NCBI GenBank assembly: GCA_965222215.1
Contig: OZ244931.1
Coordinates: 558,001-622,000 of the forward strand
Origin: JABJAG01 sp965222215
GTDB taxonomy: Bacteria; Pseudomonadota; Alphaproteobacteria; UBA6615
DNA: 64,000 nt
Reading direction: 5' to 3'
Made by a program: the position numbers and the translations under genes. The notes beneath the pieces are model-generated. The model made no database searches. It saw nothing but the letters and a program-made list of their open reading frames with translations, and was not told where the DNA came from. This document shows positions 16,278 through 24,245 of this stretch, in pieces (position 1 is the first letter of the stretch; each line of letters opens with the position of its first letter).

Positions 16278-16649
16278 GTGGTCGAATACTACCCGCGTCA
16301 GTCGAGCATTCGGGCCGGACTGCGCTGCGCATGTCCGCGTTGCGGGCAGGGAAAGCTGTATACCGGCATCCTGACCGTCCGCGACCACTGCGAGGTCTGT
16401 CAGTTCGACTATGCGAACCTGAACACGGACGATGGACCGGCGTTTTTCATCATTGTGATCTACAGCGCGATCATCCTGCCGCTCGCCGCGTGGTTTCAGT
16501 TCGCGGTCAATCCGCCGTTTTGGGTTCATCTGGTCATCTGGCTGCCGGTTATTGTCGTCGGTGCGATTTTGATGATGCGCCCGTTCAAGGCGTGGCTGAT
16601 CGCGCAGGCCTACAAGCACGACGTCACCGACGCAGACCACACGCGGTGA
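16278..16649 (+). CDS. DUF983 family membrane protein
   Basis: The 123-residue protein has a zinc-ribbon-like opening (CACPRCGQGKLY with a second CEVCQFDY pair) and two membrane helices. DUF983 genes follow coxC in many alphaproteobacteria and are thought to have a role in oxidase assembly. The biochemical function is not established. The GTG at 16278 is taken as the start because upstream in-frame sequence overlaps coxC. A start inside coxC cannot be excluded. Confidence 0.8.
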   Translation: MVEYYPRQSSIRAGLRCACPRCGQGKLYTGILTVRDHCEVCQFDYANLNTDDGPAFFIIVIYSAIILPLAAWFQFAVNPPFWVHLVIWLPVIVVGAILMMRPFKAWLIAQAYKHDVTDADHTR

Positions 16650-16670
16650 TGACCGCGCTGGCATCCTGAC

Positions 16671-17375
16671 ATGGCATTCCGGCCGACCTTCTGGGCGACA
16701 GTGGTGGCGGTTCCCGTGCTGGCGATCCTGATCGGTCTCGGGACCTGGCAGGTCCAGCGGCTCGACTGGAAAAACGACCTGATCGAAACCCGCGCGGCGC
16801 GGGTCGCCGAGCCGTCGTTGAACCTCGACGAAGCGCTCGCCGCGCCGTCCGTCGGCATGATCGAGTACCGACCCATTACCTTGTCCGGGACCTTGCGCCG
16901 CGATGATGCGTTCCGGCTTCTGAACCGGGTGCGCGATGGCAAGCAGGGGTTTCACCTTGTCAGCCCGATGGAACTGGACGCCGACAACCGCACGATCATG
17001 GTCGATCGCGGCTGGATGCCGCGCGAGAGCCTTGGTGAGGTCCTGGCCGGTAAGCCCACGGGGGTGACGCTCGACGGGTTCGTGCGCGCGTACACGCCGC
17101 CGGGCGCGTTCCTGCCGGACAACGAGCCCGCCGCCAACAACTGGTTCCACATGAACGAGGCGGAGATGCTGTCGGCGGCGCGACTGGCCGGTGGCGTGGG
17201 CTTCTACGTCGAGGCCGGCCCGAACACGACCCCGGCGGGTACTTTTCCCCGGGGCGGTGTGCCTGACGTGAACCTGCGCAACAGCCACCTGGAATATGCG
17301 GTGACGTGGTACGGGCTGGCCGGCGTTCTCGTGGTGATTTTTGTCGTGTTTCACTGGCGGCGGGACGAAGCATGA
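16671..17375 (+). CDS. SURF1 family cytochrome oxidase biogenesis protein
   Basis: The 234-residue protein has the SURF1 layout: a membrane helix at each end (about 5-25 and 208-228) enclosing a periplasmic domain. Conserved stretches are LGTWQVQRLDWKNDLI, ITLSGTL and MVDRGWMPRE. SURF1 assists heme a insertion into subunit I. Its stop overlaps the start of the M32 carboxypeptidase (ATGA-type overlap), so that gene appears to be read from the oxidase operon. Confidence 0.93.
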   Translation: MAFRPTFWATVVAVPVLAILIGLGTWQVQRLDWKNDLIETRAARVAEPSLNLDEALAAPSVGMIEYRPITLSGTLRRDDAFRLLNRVRDGKQGFHLVSPMELDADNRTIMVDRGWMPRESLGEVLAGKPTGVTLDGFVRAYTPPGAFLPDNEPAANNWFHMNEAEMLSAARLAGGVGFYVEAGPNTTPAGTFPRGGVPDVNLRNSHLEYAVTWYGLAGVLVVIFVVFHWRRDEA

Positions 17376-18889
17376 GAGAGGGGCCGGCACCGGCTTTGGA
17401 CTTTTTGCATGAACGGTTCCGTCGGATCGCGCTTCTGAACGATTCCCTCGGAATCCTCGGCTGGGATCAGGCGACCCTGATGCCGGAAGGCAGCGCTCCC
17501 GGACGCGGCGAACAGATCGCCGCGTTGAGCGTGATGGGCCATGAACTCCTGGTGGATCCTGCTGTCGGCGACGCCATCGCCGAAGCCCGGGAGAGGGCGG
17601 AGCAAGGATCCGGTGGTGATTGGGAGACCGCGAACCTGCGCGAGATGGAGCGTGCGTATGTGAATGCGTCGGCTGTACCCGGCGAGCTGGTTGAAGCCGC
17701 GGCGCGGGCCAATGCGGCCTGCGAGATGACATGGCGGCGCGCCCGGGCGGAAGACGATTTCGCTGCACTGGTTCCCGATTTACAGGCGGTGCTCGACCGG
17801 GTGCGGGAGATCGCTGCGGCGCGCTCCGATGCGTTCGGGCTGGCGCCCTATGATGCGTTACTCGATGAGTATGAGGCCGGAACCCGGACCGCCGACCTGG
17901 ACCCGCTCTTCGACAGGCTGTCGCGTGAGCTTCCCACGATGGTCGAGGCGGCGCTGGAACGTCAGGCTGCATCCCCCGCGCCCGTCCTACCCGAGGGTCC
18001 GTTCGAGACGTCTTCCCAGCGCGCGCTTGCTGCCGATCTGATGTCGGCGCTCGGGTTCGATTTCGAGCGCGGCCGGCTCGATGTCAGTCATCATCCCTTC
18101 TGCGGGGGCGCGGCGGGTGATGTGCGCATCACGACGCGCTACAGCGAGGAAGATTTTACACAGTCACTGATGGGTGTACTGCACGAGACAGGACACGCCC
18201 TCTACGAGGCCGGTCTGCCGGAAGCATGGCGCTACCAGCCGGTCGGCGGTGCTCTGGGAATGGCCATTCATGAGAGCCAGTCGCTGCTCGTCGAAATGCA
18301 GGTAAGCCGATCGCGGCCGTTCCTGGAATTCGCTCTCCCGAAAATGAAAAAGACGTTCGGCGGCGAAGGCCCGGCATGGGATGTCGACAATTTTCAACGC
18401 CTCTACACCCGCGTCGAACGGGGTTTCATCCGGGTGGATGCGGACGAACTGACATATCCGCTGCATGTGGTGCTGCGCTACCGGCTCGAGCAGGCGCTGC
18501 TGTTCGGCGATTTACCGCTGCGCGACCTGCCCGGCGCCTGGAACGATGCAATGGCCGAGCTGTTGGGCGTGGTCCCGCCCGACGACTCCCTTGGGTGCCT
18601 GCAGGACGTACACTGGCCATCCGGCGCTTTCGGCTATTTCCCGACGTACACGCTGGGCGCAATGGCGGCGGCCCAGATTTTCAAAGCTTTGCGCCAGGCG
18701 TTGCCTGACCTGGAATCCGACATCGCGGCGGGCCGGCTGGGACCGATGGTCGCCTGGCTGCGAGCCAACGTGCACGGTCAGGGCTCACGCCTTCCGGCGC
18801 CGGAGTTGTTGACCGAGGTGACTGGCCAGCCCCTGAATCCCGAGATTTTCCTGAACCATCTGAAGGCCCGCTATCTGGGCGAGCACTGA
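17372..18889 (+). CDS. M32-family (Taq-type) metallocarboxypeptidase
   Basis: The 505-residue cytoplasmic enzyme removes C-terminal residues from peptides. The zinc site is HETGHALYEAGLP, with a downstream HESQSLLVE glutamate ligand and DELTYPLHVVLRYRLE. Length matches the family. The ATG at 17372 overlaps the SURF1 stop. A peptidase here is not part of the usual oxidase cluster, where ispH or thrC commonly follows surf1. Confidence 0.95.
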   Translation: MREGPAPALDFLHERFRRIALLNDSLGILGWDQATLMPEGSAPGRGEQIAALSVMGHELLVDPAVGDAIAEARERAEQGSGGDWETANLREMERAYVNASAVPGELVEAAARANAACEMTWRRARAEDDFAALVPDLQAVLDRVREIAAARSDAFGLAPYDALLDEYEAGTRTADLDPLFDRLSRELPTMVEAALERQAASPAPVLPEGPFETSSQRALAADLMSALGFDFERGRLDVSHHPFCGGAAGDVRITTRYSEEDFTQSLMGVLHETGHALYEAGLPEAWRYQPVGGALGMAIHESQSLLVEMQVSRSRPFLEFALPKMKKTFGGEGPAWDVDNFQRLYTRVERGFIRVDADELTYPLHVVLRYRLEQALLFGDLPLRDLPGAWNDAMAELLGVVPPDDSLGCLQDVHWPSGAFGYFPTYTLGAMAAAQIFKALRQALPDLESDIAAGRLGPMVAWLRANVHGQGSRLPAPELLTEVTGQPLNPEIFLNHLKARYLGEH

Positions 18890-18960
18890 ACCCCGGTGCC
18901 TTGTCTCGTCCCGGTGCCTTGGATAGGTTAGCGCGCTTTTCGCGAAGGAAACCGCCGCCC

Positions 18961-20367
18961 GTGAAGTATGTCAGCACCAGAAGTTCGACGCCCGAGCAAC
19001 CCTTCGAGGGCGTGCTCCTGAGCGGGCTCGCCCGCGACGGCGGTCTGTTCGTGCCGGGTGCGTGGCCGGCGATGGAAGCAGACGATATCGCGGGCCTGGA
19101 CGGCCTCGACTATGCGGAAATCGTATCGCGCGTGGTGCGCCCGTTCATTGAGGATTCGCTCGTGTCCGACGCGGATCTCGAACGCATCGCGAGGCAGGCC
19201 TATTCGGGGTTCCGCCATCCGGCGACCGCCCCGATGGTCCAGATCGACGACGACACCTGGCTGCTGGAGCTTTTTCACGGGCCGACGCTTGCATTCAAGG
19301 ATTTCGCACTGCAGCTTCTCGGCGGCCTGTTCGACCATGTACTCGGCCTGCGGGGCGACCGGCTAACGATTGTCGGAGCGACATCGGGCGATACGGGTTC
19401 CGCCGCGATTGAGGCCTGCCGTGATCGTGCGAACCTCGATATTTTCATGCTCTATCCCGAAGGCCGCGTGTCCGAGGTGCAACGTCGTCAGATGACCACG
19501 GTCATGTCGGAGAATGTCTATAACGTCGCGGTTCGTGGAACATTCGACGATTGCCAGGACATGGTGAAGGCGATGTTCGCTGACGAGGACCTGCGCGACG
19601 AACTGGGCCTGTCGGCCGTGAACTCGATCAACTGGGCCCGGGTCATGGGTCAGACTGCCTATTATTTTGCGGCGGCCGCGCGGCTTGGCGCACCAGGCCG
19701 GAACTTCACCTTCGTGGTGCCCACCGGCAATTTCGGCAACGTCTATTCCGCCTACGTGGCGCATGCCATGGGGCTTCCGATTTCACACCTGGTCGTGGCC
19801 GCGAACCGGAACGACATCCTCTATCGCTTTTTCGAGAAGGGCGATATGTCGATTTCCGGGGTCGAGCCGTCCCTGTCGCCAAGCATGGATATCCAGGTGT
19901 CGAGCAATTTCGAACGGCTTCTGTTCGACCTGATGGACCGGGACGGCGATTCCGTGACCGAGGCGATCCGGGCCTTCCGGGCCGAGGGCACCTTGCCGGA
20001 CGGGCAGAACCTAAGCACCGATGCGCGCGCGATGTTCTCGGCGCAACGTCTCGACGACGACGAAACCCTGGCTGAAATCCGGCGTGTTCACGAAGAAACC
20101 GGCATGCTCGTCGACCCGCACACCGCGGTGGCGATCGGCGCGGCTCGCAAGACGGCGCGCGACGGTACGAAACGGGTCGTCCTGGCGACCGCGCATCCGG
20201 CCAAGTTCCCTGATGCGGTGGAGAAGGCAACGGGAATCCGCCCGGCGTTGCCGGCGCATCTGTCCGACCTGCTGGACCGGAACGAACGTGCTGAAACGCT
20301 GGACAATGACCTCGATGCGGTCCGCGACCATGTTCGCGCCCACGCCACGCCGCGAGAGGCAGGTTGA
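18961..20367 (+). CDS. thrC: threonine synthase
   Basis: The 468-residue PLP enzyme converts O-phosphohomoserine to threonine. The PLP lysine lies in HGPTLAFKDFALQLLGG and the phosphate loop in GATSGDTGSAAIEA. NFGNVYSAYVA is the second family signature. The GTG at 18961 starts the conserved MKYVSTRS sequence and has AAGGA upstream. It overlaps the next gene by four bases. Its partner thrB is about 7 kb away in a separate operon. Confidence 0.96.
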   Translation: MKYVSTRSSTPEQPFEGVLLSGLARDGGLFVPGAWPAMEADDIAGLDGLDYAEIVSRVVRPFIEDSLVSDADLERIARQAYSGFRHPATAPMVQIDDDTWLLELFHGPTLAFKDFALQLLGGLFDHVLGLRGDRLTIVGATSGDTGSAAIEACRDRANLDIFMLYPEGRVSEVQRRQMTTVMSENVYNVAVRGTFDDCQDMVKAMFADEDLRDELGLSAVNSINWARVMGQTAYYFAAAARLGAPGRNFTFVVPTGNFGNVYSAYVAHAMGLPISHLVVAANRNDILYRFFEKGDMSISGVEPSLSPSMDIQVSSNFERLLFDLMDRDGDSVTEAIRAFRAEGTLPDGQNLSTDARAMFSAQRLDDDETLAEIRRVHEETGMLVDPHTAVAIGAARKTARDGTKRVVLATAHPAKFPDAVEKATGIRPALPAHLSDLLDRNERAETLDNDLDAVRDHVRAHATPREAG

Positions 20368-21635
20368 ACGCCGTGGACGGGATCGCGATCACCACCCTCG
20401 ACAACGGCGTGCGCGTCGTCACGGACCACATGCCGAGCGTGGAATCCGTGTCGGTCGGCGTCTGGGTTCGTGCGGGCGCTCGGTTCGAAGCGCCCGAGGT
20501 CAACGGCGTGGCGCACCTGCTCGAACACATGATGTTCAAGGGCACCGCGCGCCGCTCCGCTGTGGAGATTGCCCAGGCGGTCGAGAATGTCGGCGGGCAT
20601 ATCAACGCTTATACCGCGCGTGAAGTCACCGCGTACTATGCCAAGGTCCTGAAAAACGATGCGGCGCTCGCGGTCGACGTGATTGCAGATATCGTGCGCA
20701 ATTCCGTTTTCGATGAAGGCGAACTTGGGCGCGAGCGTTCGGTTGTGCTGCAGGAAATCGGCCAGGCCCACGACACCCCGGACGACGTGGTGTTCGACCT
20801 GTTTCAGGACGTGGCGTTTCCCGACCAGCCGCTCGGTCGGCCGGTCCTTGGCCTGCCGGATGTGGTGGGCCAGATGCCGCGCGATGCGATCGTCGGGTTC
20901 CACGGGCATCACTATCGCGGCGGCGCGATGGTGCTCGCGGCGGCGGGCAACATCTCCCACGAAGCCCTGTGCGCACTGGCCGAAGAGCATCTGAGCGACG
21001 TGCCGGCGGGCACGCCGGACGGAGCGAGTCCGGCCCGGTACGCCGGCGGCGAGCGGATCGAGGCGCGCGATCTCGAGCAGATTCATTTCGTCATGGGGTT
21101 CCAGGGCGCACCGATCGGATCGGACGAGTATTACGCGTTGTCGGTGCTGTCGAACCTGTTCGGCGGCGGCATGTCGTCCCGGCTGTTCCAGGAAATCCGG
21201 GAGCGGCGCGGCCTCGTCTATTCCATCGATACCTTCCACTCCGCGTTTTCCGACGAGGGTGTTTTCGGCATCTACGCCGGTACCGGTCCGGACCTGATCG
21301 ACGAATTCGTGCCGGCTTTGTGTGGAGAGATCGTGCGACTGGCCGATACGCTCGACGACGGGGAAATCTCGCGTGCGCGCACGCAACTCAAGTCGAATCT
21401 TCTTATGGCGATGGAATCGACCGGCGCGCGCAGCGAACGGGCGGGTCAGCAAATGCTGATCTACGATCGAATTGTCGAAGCGTCTGAGCTGGTCGAGCGG
21501 ATCGACCGCGTGACCCCTGAAATGCTGTCGGCCGTCGCCCGGAAGATGTTTTCGTCGACACCAAGTCTTGCCACCGTGGGGCCCGCGTCGGACATTGCGT
21601 CGATCGAGTCCATCCGGGGCCGCCTCGCGGCCTGA
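20364..21635 (+). CDS. M16-family zinc peptidase (processing-peptidase-like)
   Basis: The 423-residue protein belongs to the M16B group related to the beta subunit of mitochondrial processing peptidase. The inverted zinc motif HLLEHMMFKG gives ligands His51 and His55 with catalytic Glu54, and Glu131 in LQEIGQAHDTPDD is the likely third ligand. The C-terminal half includes LFGGGMSSRLFQEIRERRGL. A TTG at 20364 overlapping the thrC stop is taken as the start. A GTG at 20373 is possible. The thrC-M16-GNAT order is common in alphaproteobacteria. Confidence 0.95.
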   Translation: MNAVDGIAITTLDNGVRVVTDHMPSVESVSVGVWVRAGARFEAPEVNGVAHLLEHMMFKGTARRSAVEIAQAVENVGGHINAYTAREVTAYYAKVLKNDAALAVDVIADIVRNSVFDEGELGRERSVVLQEIGQAHDTPDDVVFDLFQDVAFPDQPLGRPVLGLPDVVGQMPRDAIVGFHGHHYRGGAMVLAAAGNISHEALCALAEEHLSDVPAGTPDGASPARYAGGERIEARDLEQIHFVMGFQGAPIGSDEYYALSVLSNLFGGGMSSRLFQEIRERRGLVYSIDTFHSAFSDEGVFGIYAGTGPDLIDEFVPALCGEIVRLADTLDDGEISRARTQLKSNLLMAMESTGARSERAGQQMLIYDRIVEASELVERIDRVTPEMLSAVARKMFSSTPSLATVGPASDIASIESIRGRLAA

Positions 21636-21653
21636 AAGTAAGAGTGTCGTGGC

Positions 21654-22250
21654 ATGAGGTTGTTCCGTTCGCTTTCGACCAATTCTTCCACGGTTCGCCT
21701 GGAAGGCGAGAAGGTCGTGCTGCGCGCACCGATCGAGCGTGACTGGCGGGCCTATGCCGAAATTCGAGCGGCAAGCCGAAAGTTCCTGGAGCCGTGGGAG
21801 CCTACCTGGCCGACGGACGCCCTGAGCCGCGATGCGTTCTATCGCCGACTGAGCCGTTACGCGAGCGACTGGCGGAACGATACCGGCTACAGCATGTTCC
21901 TGTTCGACCGGGAGAGCTCGAATCTCGTCGGCGGAATCAGCCTGTCGAACGTGCGCCGTGGCGTCGCGCAATGCGGCACGCTTGGCTACTGGATGGGTGA
22001 GACCCATGCCGGTCAGGGCTACATGCATGACGGCCTGCGCCTGATGCTGGGCTTCGCCTTCGACGACCTGGTTCTGCACCGCGTCGAGGCGGCGTGTCTG
22101 CCGCGGAACGATGCCAGCCGGAACCTGCTTCTTGGCTGCGGCTTTTCGGAAGACGGGTTTGCACGGAAATACCTGAAAATTCGCGGCGTCTGGCAGGATC
22201 ACCTGCTGTTCTCGCTGCTGGCGGAAGACTTCCCGGCGGACCGCAAGTGA
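21654..22250 (+). CDS. GNAT N-acetyltransferase, RimJ-like
   Basis: The 198-residue protein has the GCN5 acetyltransferase fold. It begins TVRLEGEKVVLRAPIERDW, has the acetyl-CoA region YWMGETHAGQGYMHDGLR and ends with NDASRNLLLGCGFSEDGFAR. This pattern is typical of the RimI/RimJ group that acetylates protein N-termini, but the substrate is unproven. It follows the M16 peptidase after 18 bases, and its stop overlaps the start of the MFS gene. Confidence 0.9.
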   Translation: MRLFRSLSTNSSTVRLEGEKVVLRAPIERDWRAYAEIRAASRKFLEPWEPTWPTDALSRDAFYRRLSRYASDWRNDTGYSMFLFDRESSNLVGGISLSNVRRGVAQCGTLGYWMGETHAGQGYMHDGLRLMLGFAFDDLVLHRVEAACLPRNDASRNLLLGCGFSEDGFARKYLKIRGVWQDHLLFSLLAEDFPADRK

Positions 22251-23467
22251 ACGGCCCGGCGGCGGATGCCGCGCTATCGGATATTCCGGGCCGGATCGCG
22301 GCGCGTAAGCGCCTGCGCATGTGGACAATCCTGCTGACGAGCGGTCTGGCTTTTCTCGCGCCGTCCGTGGTGGCACCTGGCCTTCCGGCTATACAGGCCG
22401 AGTTCGCCGATTTCGAGAATCCCGAGCTGATGTCCCGGCTCGTGCTGACGATGCCGATGTTGTTCATCGCCCTGTCGGGGCCGCTGGTCGGCTATGCGGT
22501 CGACCGGTTCGGGCGGCGGAACGTGCTGGTGGTCAGTGCGGCCATGTACGGCGCGGCGGGTGTGTCTGTGCTGGTGCTCGATTCTCTGACGGCGATCCTT
22601 GTGAGCCGTGCCGTGCTGGGTGTTTTCCTGGCGGGCATCCTGACCAGCGTAACCGCGTTGATCGGGGACTACTATTCGGGTGATGAGCGCAACCGGGTCG
22701 CGGGTCTGCAGGGCGCGTTCATGCTCTTCGGCACGCTCGGGTTCGTCGTGATTTCCGGGCTGCTGGCGGAAATCCACTGGCGGGTCCCATTCCTGCTTTT
22801 TGCTGTGGCGTTCGCGCTGGTGCCGATCATGTTGCTCAGCCTGTACGAGCCGGTCGCCGCGTCGGTGGCTTTGCGCAGCCGGGAACCGCGCCCGACCTTG
22901 CGGCAATGGGGCGCAATCGCGTTCGTGTGCGGCCTGACGTTCCTGACGCTGGTCGGGATGTTCCTGGTCCCGTCACAGACCCCTTTCTTTCTGGTGGAGA
23001 TCGGGGTCGACGACCCGACGCGCGCCGGCATCGCCATCGGGATGTTCAATTTAACGGCCGGCTTCGCATCGCTCGGGTTCGGTCGCCTGCGCAAGGCGCT
23101 GAGCCCGGATTCGATCTTCGCTCTCATTTTCCTGTCGGGCGGGGCGGGTTTCGTGATGATGGGCCACGCGGACAGCTTCACCGAATCGCTCATCGCCGGC
23201 GCTGTCGGCGGCCTCTCAATGGGTGCGTTTATTCCCAACGCGAACATGGCGATCATTTCGCGGACGTCGGTCAGCGTTCGGGGGCGGGCACTGGGCGCGC
23301 TGACGACACTTTTCTTTCTGGGTCAGTTCGCTTCGCCTCTCTATAGCGTGCCGATTGCGAATGCCACCAGCGTTGCGGTCATGTTCCAGATCACCGGGTT
23401 CTGGCTTCTGGGGCTCAGCGTGTGTTTTGCGGTGTATGCCCTGTCGAAGGGCTGGCGCGCGGCCTAG
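22247..23467 (+). CDS. MFS transporter
   Basis: The 406-residue protein has about twelve hydrophobic helices and the major-facilitator motif GYAVDRFGRRNVLVV between helices 2 and 3. The GTG at 22247 overlaps the upstream TGA (GTGA), indicating translational coupling. The open frame extends further into the GNAT gene but is not needed. The substrate is unknown. It converges on algH with eight bases between stops. Confidence 0.9.
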   Translation: MNGPAADAALSDIPGRIAARKRLRMWTILLTSGLAFLAPSVVAPGLPAIQAEFADFENPELMSRLVLTMPMLFIALSGPLVGYAVDRFGRRNVLVVSAAMYGAAGVSVLVLDSLTAILVSRAVLGVFLAGILTSVTALIGDYYSGDERNRVAGLQGAFMLFGTLGFVVISGLLAEIHWRVPFLLFAVAFALVPIMLLSLYEPVAASVALRSREPRPTLRQWGAIAFVCGLTFLTLVGMFLVPSQTPFFLVEIGVDDPTRAGIAIGMFNLTAGFASLGFGRLRKALSPDSIFALIFLSGGAGFVMMGHADSFTESLIAGAVGGLSMGAFIPNANMAIISRTSVSVRGRALGALTTLFFLGQFASPLYSVPIANATSVAVMFQITGFWLLGLSVCFAVYALSKGWRAA

Positions 23468-23475
23468 GCTCAGCG

Positions 23476-24054
23476 TTACGCGCGACCGGCGGTGCCCGAC
23501 AGCACCGAAAGATCGACGCCGATGCTGTTGAACGCACGTTCCCACTTTTCCTCGTTTGCCGCGCCGAACACGATGGCGTCGTCGTAAGGCACGGAGAGCC
23601 ACGCGTTTTCCCGAATCTCCGATTCGAGCTGGCCCGGCCCCCATCCGGCGTAGCCGAGCGCAAGAATCGCATTCTGCGGCCCTTCGCCTTTCGCCAGCGC
23701 CCGCAGCACGTCCACGGTCGCGGTCAGACCGATCTTTTCTTCCACGACCAGCGTATCGGCGTGGTTGTAGTCGGGCGAGTGAAGGACGAAGCCGCGCTGG
23801 TTCTCGACCGGGCCGCCGAAATGCACCGTCACATCCGAAGCACCGTCACCGGCGGGGATGTCCAGCTCGCCGAGAAGTTCGCGGAAATCGATGGAATCGA
23901 GGGTCTTGTTGATGACGATCCCCATGGCGCCCTCGTCGTTGTGGGCGCACATGCAAATCACCGAGCGCTCGAACCGGGGGTCGCTCATCGCCGGCATGGC
24001 GAGCAGGACCTGGCCGGACAGGCTTCCTGTTTCGTTCGGGTCATCCATGGTCAT
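23476..24054 (-). CDS. YqgE/AlgH family protein
   Basis: The 192-residue protein matches UPF0301 (YqgE/AlgH): GQVLLAMPAMSDPRFERSVI at the start, AMGIVINKTLD, and GGPVENQRGFVLHSPDY. The family has a defined fold but no firmly established biochemical role. The ATG at 24054 is chosen for its AGGAG site seven bases upstream. The open frame runs upstream to 24297 without such a site. It is divergent from the DsbD/ScsB-like gene. Confidence 0.92.
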   Translation of the reverse strand: MTMDDPNETGSLSGQVLLAMPAMSDPRFERSVICMCAHNDEGAMGIVINKTLDSIDFRELLGELDIPAGDGASDVTVHFGGPVENQRGFVLHSPDYNHADTLVVEEKIGLTATVDVLRALAKGEGPQNAILALGYAGWGPGQLESEIRENAWLSVPYDDAIVFGAANEEKWERAFNSIGVDLSVLSGTAGRA

Positions 24055-24245
24055 GATATTCTCCTGACGACGCCTGAAATGCCAGCGCGGGCGCATATGC
24101 CGGCGCTTCCGGCCTGAATCGAACGACACGCGATTGTGAGCTTCGTTGACCTCGCAGGCGGTATATTCCCGGCGGAAATTTCCTATATATCCTCCAGCAA
24201 TCGGCCTTATCGAAGGCATCCGGAATCTCTTGGGACAAAGCTGCA

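Noticed and set aside
20088..22376. A 762-residue minus-strand open frame opposite thrC, the M16 peptidase and the GNAT gene
   Set aside because: It is antisense to three confident genes and has shadow-type composition with no recognisable domain.
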